Part shown: one piece after another, positions 1-7,810 of the stretch | Layout: each line of letters starts with the position of its first letter | How positions within the stretch are numbered: the stretch's first letter is position 1 | Assembly: GCF_050897975.1 (NCBI RefSeq) | Contig: NZ_JBPAXY010000007.1 | Coordinates: forward strand, 62,001-126,000 | Source of the DNA: Pseudooceanicola sp050897975 | GTDB taxonomy: Bacteria; Pseudomonadota; Alphaproteobacteria; Rhodobacterales; Rhodobacteraceae | DNA: 64,000 nt | Direction: 5' to 3' | Position numbers and translations under genes: made by a program | Notes under the pieces: model-generated | Told to the model about the DNA's origin: nothing | Databases searched by the model: none | Seen by the model: only the letters and a program-made list of their open reading frames with translations

Positions 1-1
1 A

Positions 2-61
2 TGCAACATCGGTGTTGCCAAAGGGCAAGACCGCTGGACGGGGCGCCGCCTAATGGGTTAG
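2..61 (+). other. possible 3' end of an upstream gene
   Basis: The first bases are open in more than one frame. One frame runs to a TAG at 59-61 and another to a TAA at 51-53. Either could be the tail of a gene that starts before the window. The piece is too short to choose a frame or name a product. Confidence 0.15.
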
Positions 62-111
62 TCTGCCGGGATAAACGGGGCGAAACGACCCCGATCCAGA
101 GGCAGTTTTAG

Positions 112-1290
112 ATGTTTCCAGAGCGGTTTTCGAACCTTCCGGAATATGCGTTCCCGCGCCTGCGCGCGCTGCTCGATCATATCGAGCCGGGCGGTGAGGT
201 GACGCATATGACGATCGGAGAGCCCAAGCACCCGTTTCCGGACTGGGTGGGCCAGGTGCTGTCCGAGAACGTCGCCGGTTTTGCAAAATACCCCCCCAAC
301 GACGGCACGCCCGAGTTGCAGGCGGCGATCACCGATTGGATCGCCCGGCGCTATGGCGTGGCGATGGACCCCGCCACCCAGGTGATGCCGCTGAACGGCA
401 CCCGCGAGGGGCTGTATAACGTCGGCATGGCCCTTTGCCCGGAAGAGAAACGCGGCCAGCGCCCGGTGGTGCTGATCCCCAACCCCTTCTACCAGGTCTA
501 CATGATCGCGGCCATTTCGGTGGGCGCCGAGCCGGTCTTCGTGCCCGCCACCGCTGAAACGGGGCATCTGCCCGACTATGCCAGCCTGCCCGAGGACGTG
601 CTGAACCGCACCGTCGCGGCCTTTATCTGTTCGCCTGCCAACCCGCAGGGCGCCGTGGCCTCGCCCGCCTATTGGCGCGATCTGCTGGGGCTGGCGGAGA
701 AGTGGGATTTCCAGCTTTTCTCGGATGAATGCTATTCCGAGATCTGGCGCGACGCGGCGCCCACGGGTGCGCTTGAGATCGCCGCCGAGCTGGGCGCCGA
801 CCCGGAACGGGTGCTGATCTTCCAGTCGCTGTCGAAACGCTCGAACCTGCCCGGGCTGCGCTCTGGCTTCGTCGCGGGCGGCCCGCAGTCGATCCGCCGC
901 ATCCGCCAGCTGCGCGCCTATGCCGGTGCGCCGTTGCCGCTGCCGCTGCAACGGGTGGCGGAACGGGTCTGGGCGGATGAGGTGCATGTGACCGAGAACC
1001 GCGCCCTCTACCAACAGAAATACCAGGCCGCCGACCAGGTGCTGGGCGGTGTGCCCGGCTATCAGGGCCCCGAGGCCGGGTTCTTCCTCTGGCTGCCCGT
1101 CGAAGATGGCGAGGCAGCGGCGGTGAAACTGTGGACCGAGACCGGTGTGCGGGTTCTGCCCGGCGCCTACCTCAGCCGCGAGACCGAGGCGGGGAACCCC
1201 GGTCGCGGCTATATTCGTGTCGCCATGGTGGCGCCGCGCGACGAGATGGTGACGGGGCTGGAAAAGCTGCGCGCCTGCCTGTGGGATTGA
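112..1290 (+). CDS. class I/II PLP-dependent aminotransferase, probably N-succinyldiaminopimelate aminotransferase (DapC-like)
   Basis: A fold-type I aminotransferase of 392 residues. The PLP lysine is K242 in SLSKRSNLPGLR, a motif typical of the DapC group, which aminates N-succinyl-2-amino-6-ketopimelate in lysine and peptidoglycan-precursor synthesis. Other family signatures are the N-terminal TIGEPKHPFP, SPANPQG near 174-180 and the aspartate of FSDECYSEIW near 203-212. Length is normal. dapB lies elsewhere in the window (30379-31194) but is not linked. The gene is 15 bp upstream of ftsK in the same direction, so they are probably cotranscribed. The aminotransferase family is certain; the exact substrate is inferred from the motif. 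Confidence 0.85.
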   Translation: MFPERFSNLPEYAFPRLRALLDHIEPGGEVTHMTIGEPKHPFPDWVGQVLSENVAGFAKYPPNDGTPELQAAITDWIARRYGVAMDPATQVMPLNGTREGLYNVGMALCPEEKRGQRPVVLIPNPFYQVYMIAAISVGAEPVFVPATAETGHLPDYASLPEDVLNRTVAAFICSPANPQGAVASPAYWRDLLGLAEKWDFQLFSDECYSEIWRDAAPTGALEIAAELGADPERVLIFQSLSKRSNLPGLRSGFVAGGPQSIRRIRQLRAYAGAPLPLPLQRVAERVWADEVHVTENRALYQQKYQAADQVLGGVPGYQGPEAGFFLWLPVEDGEAAAVKLWTETGVRVLPGAYLSRETEAGNPGRGYIRVAMVAPRDEMVTGLEKLRACLWD

Positions 1291-1305
1291 CGAGGAGCGG
1301 ACAGC

Positions 1306-4300
1306 ATGGCCTACCAGACGAAACGTGACCCCCTCTTCGACAGCTCGATGCAAGAGGCGATCGAGAAGCGCGGCAAGGAATTGCTGGGCGTCGCCCTGCT
1401 GGTGGCCGGGCTGATCCTGGCCGCGATGCTTTACAGCTATACCCCTTCGGATCCGTCCTGGTTGTCGGCCTCGGACGCGCCGGTGCGCAACTGGCTGGGC
1501 CTCTTCGGCGCCTCGATCTCGGCGCCGGTGATCATGGTGATCGGCATCGGGGGCTGGGCGCTGGCGGCGCTGGCGGTGATCTGGGGGCTGCGCTTTGGCC
1601 TGCATGTGGCGGATGAGGCGCCCGTGGGCCGCCTGGTCTTCGCGCCGGTCTTCGTGGTGCTGCTGTCGGTCTATGGGGGCACGCTCAACACCTCTGACGC
1701 CTGGCCCCATGCCTTCGGGCTGGGGGGGCTCTTTGGCGATACGGTGCTGGGCGCGCTGATTGGCCTGTCGCCGATGACCGTCTCGACCTCGCTGAAACTG
1801 GCCGGGCTGGTGATGGGGCCTGCGGCGCTGGCGCTCGGGATCTACGTGGCGGGGGTGACCATGGCCGAGATCCGTCTGGGGTTCCGCTGGCTGCTGGTGG
1901 CCGTGGTCCTGAGCTATGCGATGCTGCGCCGCCTGCTGGGCCGGGGCGCGGCGGGGGCCTTTGCCGTTGCGGGCACCGCCACCGCCAAGGCGGGCGACAG
2001 CCTGCGCAACCGCGCCGAACGCCGCCGCGACGCGCGGCTGGTGGCGCGTTCTGCCGCCTATGAACAGGATGCCCGGCTGACCGCCCAGGAAGATGCCTAT
2101 TGGCAGCAGGACGACCTGCCGCCCGAGGACGCCTGGTATGACGACGAGGGCGCCGCCCTGGCCTATGACGAGGCGCCTGACTATGCCGAGGCCGCGCCTG
2201 CGCCCGAACCCGAGGCCAAGCCGCGCCTTCTGGGCCGCCTGCCGGGCCTGATCCGCCGCCCCGAGCCGCAAAACTGGGACGAGATGGACGACGATGACCT
2301 GCTGATGGCCGCAGGCGAAGAGGAGCTGCCCTCGGACGAACGCATTCGCGCCAAGATCGCCGATGTGGTCCGCTCGCGGGCGCGCCGGGCGCCGATGCCC
2401 GCCCGGCCGCAGGGCCAGCCCGCCCGCGCCGCCGCCGCGCCCCGCCGGGGCCTGCGTGGCAAGGGGCCCGCGCCGCTGATCCTGGACACCAACCGCCCCG
2501 AGCCGCCGCTGACTTCGGCCCGCGACCAGGGCCTGCCGCCGGAACCGCCGCTGACCGCCGCCCGGGCCGCCGCGCCCGCCCGCCCGCGCCTGGGCGGGGC
2601 CGATCCGCGCCATGCGGGCCTGGCCTATGCCGCCGAGGACAGGGCCGAGGCCGAGATTGCTGCCACCGAACTGCCGCGCGCCGAACTGGTCGACCCCTAC
2701 GAGGCCGCCGCCGCCCGCGCCCCCCAGCCCGCCCCCGAAGCCTATGCCGAGGCACCCTATGAGGCAGAGGGCTACGACGATCCGGCCTATGCCGAGACCT
2801 ATGAGGACGCGGCCTATGAAGATGGGGCCTATGAGGATGAGGCCGAGATCGAGGCCGCCGAAGACGCGCCCTATGCCGATTTCGCTACCCCCGAGCCGAT
2901 GCCGCGCGAGATGCCCCGGGTGCCGGTGGCCGAGCCCAAGAAGGTGGTGCAACCCTTCGAGCGCAAGCCGGTGCCGCAATCCAGCCGCGCCAAGGCCGAG
3001 GCTCAGCCCTCGCTGGCCTTCGACCCTGCCGAGGCCGAATACGAACTGCCGCCGCTGTCCCTGCTGACCAGCCCCTCGTCGATCCAGCGTCACCACCTGA
3101 GCGATGACGCCCTGGAGGAAAACGCCCGGATGCTGGAAAACGTCCTGGACGACTATGGCGTCAAGGGCGAGATCGTCAGCGTCCGCCCCGGCCCCGTGGT
3201 CACCATGTACGAGCTGGAACCGGCGCCGGGCCTGAAGGCCAGCCGCGTGATCGGCCTGGCCGATGACATCGCGCGCTCGATGTCCGCGCTGTCCGCCCGT
3301 GTGTCCACCGTGCCGGGCCGCTCCGTCATCGGGATCGAACTGCCCAACGACAACCGCGAGATGGTGGTGCTGCGCGAGATCCTGGCGGCCCGCGATTTCG
3401 GCGACAGCCACATGAAGCTGCCCCTGGCGCTTGGCAAGGACATCGGCGGCGAGCCGATGATCGCCAACCTGGCGAAGATGCCCCACCTTCTGATCGCGGG
3501 GACCACCGGGTCGGGTAAATCGGTGGCGATCAACACCATGATCCTGTCGCTGCTCTACCGTCTGACGCCCGAGGATTGCCGGTTGATCATGATCGACCCG
3601 AAGATGCTGGAACTGTCGGTCTATGACGGCATCCCGCACCTGCTGTCGCCCGTGGTGACCGACCCCAAGAAGGCCGTGGTGGCCCTGAAATGGGTCGTGG
3701 CCGAGATGGAAGAACGCTATCGCAAGATGTCCAAGATGGGCGTGCGCAACATCGACGGCTACAACGGCCGGGTGGCGGATGCCCTGAAGAAGGGCGAGAT
3801 GTTCTCGCGCACCGTGCAGACGGGCTTTGACGAGGAAACCGGCGATCCGATCTTCGAGACCGAAGAGATCCAGCCCGAGAAGATGCCCTATATCGTCGTC
3901 ATCGTCGACGAGATGGCCGACCTGATGATGGTGGCAGGCAAGGAGATCGAGGCCTGCATCCAGCGCCTGGCGCAGATGGCGCGGGCGAGCGGTATCCACC
4001 TGATCATGGCCACGCAGCGCCCCTCGGTCGACGTGATCACCGGCACGATCAAGGCCAACTTCCCCACCCGGATCTCCTTCCAGGTGACCTCGAAGATCGA
4101 CAGCCGCACCATCCTGGGCGAGATGGGCGCCGAACAGCTTCTGGGCATGGGCGACATGCTGTATATGGCGGGCGGCGCCAAGATCACCCGTTGCCACGGG
4201 CCGTTCGTCAGCGATGAAGAGGTCGAAGAGATCGTCAACCACCTGAAGGCCTATGGCCCGCCCGACTATGTGGGCGGCGTGGTCGAAGGCCCGGATGACG

Positions 4301-4551
4301 AGAAATCGGCCGATATCGACGCGGTGCTGGGGCTGAACACCGGCGGCAACACCAGCGGCGAGGATGCGCTCTACGATCAGGCGGTGGCGATCGTGATCAA
4401 GGATCGCAAGTGTTCCACCTCCTACATCCAGCGCAAGCTGGCCATCGGCTACAACAAGGCCGCGCGGCTGGTCGAGCAGATGGAGGAAGAGGGCGTCGTC
4501 AGCCCCGCCAACCACGTTGGCAAGCGCGAAGTTCTGGTGCCCGAGCAATAG
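1306..4551 (+). CDS. ftsK: DNA translocase FtsK
   Basis: Inner-membrane division protein and septal DNA pump of 1081 residues. Four or five hydrophobic helices lie within about residues 25-210, followed by a long Ala/Pro/Glu-rich linker to about residue 585, then the RecA-like motor. Walker A is GTTGSGKS at 732-739 and Walker B is IVVIVDEMADL near 865-872. The C-terminal winged-helix gamma domain (about 1010-1081) contains SYIQRKLAIGYNKAARLVE; in this family it reads the KOPS orienting sequences and contacts XerD. All key motor motifs are intact. The linker is low-complexity, with repeated acidic Tyr/Glu/Ala segments near 470-530. Confidence 0.97.
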   Translation: MAYQTKRDPLFDSSMQEAIEKRGKELLGVALLVAGLILAAMLYSYTPSDPSWLSASDAPVRNWLGLFGASISAPVIMVIGIGGWALAALAVIWGLRFGLHVADEAPVGRLVFAPVFVVLLSVYGGTLNTSDAWPHAFGLGGLFGDTVLGALIGLSPMTVSTSLKLAGLVMGPAALALGIYVAGVTMAEIRLGFRWLLVAVVLSYAMLRRLLGRGAAGAFAVAGTATAKAGDSLRNRAERRRDARLVARSAAYEQDARLTAQEDAYWQQDDLPPEDAWYDDEGAALAYDEAPDYAEAAPAPEPEAKPRLLGRLPGLIRRPEPQNWDEMDDDDLLMAAGEEELPSDERIRAKIADVVRSRARRAPMPARPQGQPARAAAAPRRGLRGKGPAPLILDTNRPEPPLTSARDQGLPPEPPLTAARAAAPARPRLGGADPRHAGLAYAAEDRAEAEIAATELPRAELVDPYEAAAARAPQPAPEAYAEAPYEAEGYDDPAYAETYEDAAYEDGAYEDEAEIEAAEDAPYADFATPEPMPREMPRVPVAEPKKVVQPFERKPVPQSSRAKAEAQPSLAFDPAEAEYELPPLSLLTSPSSIQRHHLSDDALEENARMLENVLDDYGVKGEIVSVRPGPVVTMYELEPAPGLKASRVIGLADDIARSMSALSARVSTVPGRSVIGIELPNDNREMVVLREILAARDFGDSHMKLPLALGKDIGGEPMIANLAKMPHLLIAGTTGSGKSVAINTMILSLLYRLTPEDCRLIMIDPKMLELSVYDGIPHLLSPVVTDPKKAVVALKWVVAEMEERYRKMSKMGVRNIDGYNGRVADALKKGEMFSRTVQTGFDEETGDPIFETEEIQPEKMPYIVVIVDEMADLMMVAGKEIEACIQRLAQMARASGIHLIMATQRPSVDVITGTIKANFPTRISFQVTSKIDSRTILGEMGAEQLLGMGDMLYMAGGAKITRCHGPFVSDEEVEEIVNHLKAYGPPDYVGGVVEGPDDEKSADIDAVLGLNTGGNTSGEDALYDQAVAIVIKDRKCSTSYIQRKLAIGYNKAARLVEQMEEEGVVSPANHVGKREVLVPEQ

Positions 4552-4556
4552 GGCGC

Positions 4557-4680
4557 AGGGGGGGGCTCTGCCCCCCTTGAGCCCTCGCGGGCTCGCCCGG
4601 GCTCCGCCCCTTCGCGGCTGAAGTCGTCCCCCGGACGATTCCCGAGACGCCGCTCAGCCCCCGGGATATTTTGGGCAATG
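4557..4680 (+). repeat. intergenic GC-rich repeat unit (left part of a diverged composite element)
   Basis: It begins with a GGGGGCTCTGCCCCC hairpin just after the ftsK stop and ends with CCCGGGATATTTTGGGCA (4660-4677). The same start and end recur at 7664, 12021 (inverted) and 13910. An imperfect stem-loop follows at about 4683-4720 and may help end ftsK transcription. Confidence 0.6.
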
Positions 4681-4795
4681 AGAAGAGAGGGGAGGTGCCA
4701 ATGCGGCACCCGCCCCTCTTGCTGTTGGGCCGCGCCCGCGGTGGCCGGGACGTAGGGCACGCCGGATGCGCGGGGCAGCCCTTGTTCCATTCGAT

Positions 4796-4850
4796 GGCTG
4801 GAAATACTCTGGGGGAGGCCGCCTGCAAGGCGGGCGGGGGCAAAGCCCCC
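4796..4850 (-). repeat. intergenic GC-rich repeat unit, inverted
   Basis: Read on the minus strand, a GGGGGC...GCCCCC hairpin (4836-4850) is followed by a G+C stem and then CCCCCAGAGTATTTCCAGCC. Paired with the unit at 4557-4680, the distance from the GGATATT at 4664 to the end of AATACTC at 4809 is 146 bp, close to the 142 bp of the better-preserved elements. This is probably a diverged fourth copy. The rest of the 388-bp gap between ftsK and lolA shows nothing else I can name. Confidence 0.5.
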
Positions 4851-4939
4851 TTGGCGGGCGGGCGCCGATGGCGGAACGCCGGGGCCGGGGCGCGCGTTTG
4901 TGTCTGGAACGAGAGCCAGCCGGAGCTTACATCTAACCC

Positions 4940-5545
4940 ATGACATATCTGACCCGTCTTCTGGCGCCTGTCGCCCTGATCCTGGCTACCGCCCTGCCGG
5001 TGCTGGCCGATCCCATCCCGCTGCGCGATCTGTCGGCCTATATGAACGACATGACTACGGCGCGGGCCAAGTTCACCCAGGTGAACGCCGATGGCACCAT
5101 TTCCACCGGTCGCTTGTTCATCCTGCGCCCGGGGCGGATGCGGTTCGAATACGACCCGCCGAACAATGCCCTGGTGATGGCGGGGGGCAATGCCGTGGCG
5201 GTCTTCGATCCGAAGTCGAACGGCGGGCCCGAGACCTACAGCCTGAACATGACGCCGCTGAAGCTGATCCTCGACGACCGGATCGACCTGAGCCGCGACA
5301 ACATGGTGACCGATTACCGCGAAGAGGGGCCCTCGACCGTGGTCCGCGCCCAGGATCCCGAGAACCCGGAATACGGCCATATCGAGCTGATCTTCACCGG
5401 CGATCCGGTCGAGTTGCGGCAATGGGTGATCACCGACGAGGCGGGCAGCCAGACCACGGTGATCCTGGGCGAGCTGGAGACCGGGATCCGCCTGGGCACC
5501 GGCATGTTCTCGATCCGTCAGGAAACCGCGCGGCGCGGCGGGTAA
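4940..5545 (+). CDS. lolA: outer-membrane lipoprotein carrier protein LolA family
   Basis: Periplasmic chaperone that carries lipoproteins from the LolCDE complex to the outer membrane. The 201-residue protein starts with a Sec signal peptide (hydrophobic to about residue 22, cleavage probably after VLA). LolA features follow: RAKFTQVNADGTISTGRL near 46-63, RPGRMRFEYDPP near 67-78, and the strand-rich convex half-barrel pattern. Length is normal. It follows ftsK after a 388-bp gap of repeat DNA, so it is probably transcribed separately. A strong hairpin terminator lies just downstream. Confidence 0.9.
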   Translation: MTYLTRLLAPVALILATALPVLADPIPLRDLSAYMNDMTTARAKFTQVNADGTISTGRLFILRPGRMRFEYDPPNNALVMAGGNAVAVFDPKSNGGPETYSLNMTPLKLILDDRIDLSRDNMVTDYREEGPSTVVRAQDPENPEYGHIELIFTGDPVELRQWVITDEAGSQTTVILGELETGIRLGTGMFSIRQETARRGG

Positions 5546-5570
5546 CCCGCGGCAAGACCCCGCAACAGAA

Positions 5571-5608
5571 AACGGCGCCTCCGGGATCGGGGGCGCCGTT
5601 CTGGTTTT
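5571..5608. terminator. bidirectional intrinsic terminator
   Basis: Perfect 9-bp stem AACGGCGCC (5571-5579) with GGCGCCGTT (5592-5600), followed by CTGGTTTT on the plus strand. On the minus strand the stem is followed by TTTC. It sits between the convergent lolA and transglycosylase genes and can serve both. Confidence 0.75.
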
Positions 5609-5629
5609 ACGGGAGGATTGGGCCGGGCC

Positions 5630-6211
5630 TCAGCGGCAGTAGGCCAGCTGTTGCGCGTAAAGGTCCGAGCGCACGGCGACGTTCTGTGCCACCGAGATCA
5701 GCCAGGATTTTTGCAGGTAGGTGCCGCGGGAATAGCCCGCCCGGCCCTCGTGATAGGCCAGGTACTGGCCGCGCGCGTCGTCCAGCGGGATGCCCAGGCG
5801 GCGGGTCGTCTCATTCATGTACCAGCCCATGAAATCGGCGGCATCGTCGATATCGGTGCGCTTGGCAGAGCGGCCGCCGACCTCGTCCTGGTATTCCTCC
5901 CAGGTGCCATCCAGCGCCTGGCTGTAGCCCGTGGCCGAGCTTTGACGCCCCAGCGGGATCACCCCCAGGGCAAAGCGATGCGGGGTGCGCGCATTGCCGA
6001 TGAATTTGCTTTCCTGGTGCATCACCGCCATCTGCACATGGACGGGAACCCCCCAGCGACGCTCGGTCCGCTCGAAGGCGCGCTCGTAATGGGGGCGCTG
6101 CTGAAGGATGGAACAGGCGTTATCAAGATCGCGTGGCGCCGTGGTGTCCCGGCCGCCCCCACAGGATGCGACAAGGAGGATCGCCAGAAACGCATATAGC
6201 TTTCTGCTCAT
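5630..6211 (-). CDS. transglycosylase SLT-domain lipoprotein
   Basis: A 193-residue predicted lipoprotein. The N-terminal hydrophobic segment ends in the lipobox LVASC (Cys near residue 17). The body carries a lysozyme-like SLT pattern: MAVMHQESKF near 61-70 with the likely catalytic Glu, then GYSQALDGTWEEY near 94-106 and YLAYHEGRAGYSRGTY near 150-165. This suggests a murein-cleaving or murein-binding enzyme at the outer membrane. No separate carbohydrate-binding domain is visible. It is convergent with lolA and shares its terminator. Confidence 0.8.
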   Translation of the reverse strand: MSRKLYAFLAILLVASCGGGRDTTAPRDLDNACSILQQRPHYERAFERTERRWGVPVHVQMAVMHQESKFIGNARTPHRFALGVIPLGRQSSATGYSQALDGTWEEYQDEVGGRSAKRTDIDDAADFMGWYMNETTRRLGIPLDDARGQYLAYHEGRAGYSRGTYLQKSWLISVAQNVAVRSDLYAQQLAYCR

Positions 6212-6322
6212 CTGCCTCTCGTTTTTCTGCTCTTTTCTTTTCCGGGCAGTCTACACGAAAGGCGCCGGGGGCGAAACTGGCAAACGCGTGATCGGCCCGT
6301 CAGGGCGGCCCGGACAGGCCGC

Positions 6323-7204
6323 TCAGAGCAGCACGGCCAGCAGCGCGGGCAGCAGCAGGACCGACAGCAGGGTCGAGACCACGACGAGGCCCGCCACCGC
6401 ATCCGCATCGGCGCCGTATTTCACCGCCAGCAGGTAGGAGGTGACGGCCACCGGCGTGGAGATTTGCAGCACCAGCACCGCGAAGGCCACGTCATCCAGG
6501 CCGAAGGCCCGCCCGATGATCCAGGAGATGGCGACGCAAAGCACCACCTTCAGCACCGACAGGGCCGAGGCCAGGCGAATCGAGCCGGGCCGCAGCCGCG
6601 CCACCGCCACGCCCAGGGTGATCAGCATCAGCGGGATCGCCAGCTGTCCCACCAGTTCCAGCGTGTTGGTCAGGAAAAGCGGCGTGTGCCAGCCCTGGCT
6701 GAGGAAGACCCCGCCCAGGATCGTGGCCCAGAGCAGCGGTTCCTTCAGCGCCCGCACCACCGAGCCGCCGCCTGAGACGATCCAGACCCCGAAGGTGAAG
6801 TTCCACACCGCCATGACCGCAAAGACCACCACTGCATAGCTGAGCCCGGCCTCGCCGAAGGCGAAAAGCGCCAGCGGCAGGCCCAGGTTGCCGGTATTGC
6901 CGAAGATCAGCGGCGACAGGTAGCTGCGCATTTCCAGTTTCAGCCCCCACATCACCAGCGCGGTGACCAGCGTCAGCGCGCCATAGGCGCCGACCGCGGC
7001 CAGCGACAGGGCGGTCAGGGCCGAGGGGTCGATGTCGGTCTTCATCAGCGCGGTGAAGATCAGGCAGGGCACCGACAGGGTCATCGCCATCCGGGTGACG
7101 AAGTCGATCTGGTAATCGAAGCCCATGCGGACCCAGATAAAGCCGATGGCCGCGAGCAGGAAGACCGGCGCGGTGATCTCCAGCACTGTCAGGACGAGAT
7201 TCAC
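6323..7204 (-). CDS. AEC family transporter (auxin efflux carrier-like permease)
   Basis: A 293-residue integral membrane protein of almost entirely hydrophobic helices, about ten transmembrane segments in two halves. Family-like positions are NTGNLGLPLALFAFG near 101-115 and a late helix pair with QISTPVAVTSYLLA. AEC proteins export organic acids or other small anions; the substrate cannot be read from sequence. It points away from hspQ, and the short 7205-7274 gap is shared upstream DNA. Confidence 0.88.
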   Translation of the reverse strand: MNLVLTVLEITAPVFLLAAIGFIWVRMGFDYQIDFVTRMAMTLSVPCLIFTALMKTDIDPSALTALSLAAVGAYGALTLVTALVMWGLKLEMRSYLSPLIFGNTGNLGLPLALFAFGEAGLSYAVVVFAVMAVWNFTFGVWIVSGGGSVVRALKEPLLWATILGGVFLSQGWHTPLFLTNTLELVGQLAIPLMLITLGVAVARLRPGSIRLASALSVLKVVLCVAISWIIGRAFGLDDVAFAVLVLQISTPVAVTSYLLAVKYGADADAVAGLVVVSTLLSVLLLPALLAVLL

Positions 7205-7274
7205 AGTGTGTTTCCTTTAAATTCGCTGCATCGGGTTGGACAAGGGCCGGGGAAAGACGTTAGTAGGGGGCCTC

Positions 7275-7616
7275 ATGAGCTGCAAGGCGATGCTGAAGAC
7301 CAACGCGAAATATCATCTGGGCCAGATCGTGCGCCACAAGAAGCACCCGTTCCGGGGTGTGATCTTCGACGTCGATCCGGAATTCAGCAACACCGAGGAA
7401 TGGTATGATGCCATTCCCGAAGACAGCCGCCCCTTGCGCGATCAGCCCTTCTATCACCTGCTGGCCGAGAACGATCAGAGCTACTATGTGGCCTATGTCT
7501 CGGAACAGAACCTGGTCGAGGACCTGTCGGGCGAGCCGGTGGATCATCCGGACATCCCCGATCTGTTCGGCCCGTTCGAGGACGGGCATTACCCGCTGCA
7601 TTTCCAGCTGAACTGA
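7275..7616 (+). CDS. hspQ: heat shock protein HspQ
   Basis: A 113-residue HspQ/YccV-type protein. In enterobacteria the family acts as a hemimethylated-DNA-binding protein and a Lon specificity enhancer. Diagnostic segments are KYHLGQIVRHKKHPFRGVIF, VDPEFSNTEEWYDAIPE and QPFYHLLAENDQSYYVAYVS. I chose the ATG at 7275 because GTAGGGGG lies a few bases upstream. A second ATG at 7290 would give the more usual short N-terminus, and an upstream TTG at 7236 is unlikely. Confidence 0.92.
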   Translation: MSCKAMLKTNAKYHLGQIVRHKKHPFRGVIFDVDPEFSNTEEWYDAIPEDSRPLRDQPFYHLLAENDQSYYVAYVSEQNLVEDLSGEPVDHPDIPDLFGPFEDGHYPLHFQLN

Positions 7617-7663
7617 GCCGGGGGCGGTCCCTCTGCCGCGTCGCGCGACATAGAGACGGGGGT

Positions 7664-7722
7664 GGGGGCTCTGCCCCCCTTTCGCCTGCGGCGAAATTCC
7701 CCCCCGGGATATTTTTGGCCAA
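7664..7722 (+). repeat. intergenic GC-rich repeat unit
   Basis: GGGGGCTCTGCCCCC hairpin (7664-7678), a second stem-loop TTCGCCTGCGGCGAA (7681-7695), then CCCCCCGGGATATTTTTGGCC to about 7720. It lies between the convergent hspQ and gamma-glutamyltransferase genes, about 48 bp after hspQ. The tandem hairpins could end transcription, but there is no long T tract. Confidence 0.65.
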
Positions 7723-7810
7723 CAAATAGATGCAGGGGCGGGTCTTTGGTGAGGTCTGCGCCTGGCCGGGGCGGGCCGCCCGCCCAGTTGTAGGCGGGCG
7801 GGGCGCGGGC

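Noticed and set aside
58..4548. Very long open frame on the minus strand opposite the aminotransferase and ftsK
   Set aside because: Its residues are His/Gly/Arg/Gln-rich and it lies antiparallel to two well-recognised genes. High-G+C codon use opens such shadow frames.
7236..7274. TTG start giving HspQ 13 extra residues
   Set aside because: The ATG at 7275 has a ribosome binding site and the added residues do not fit the family.
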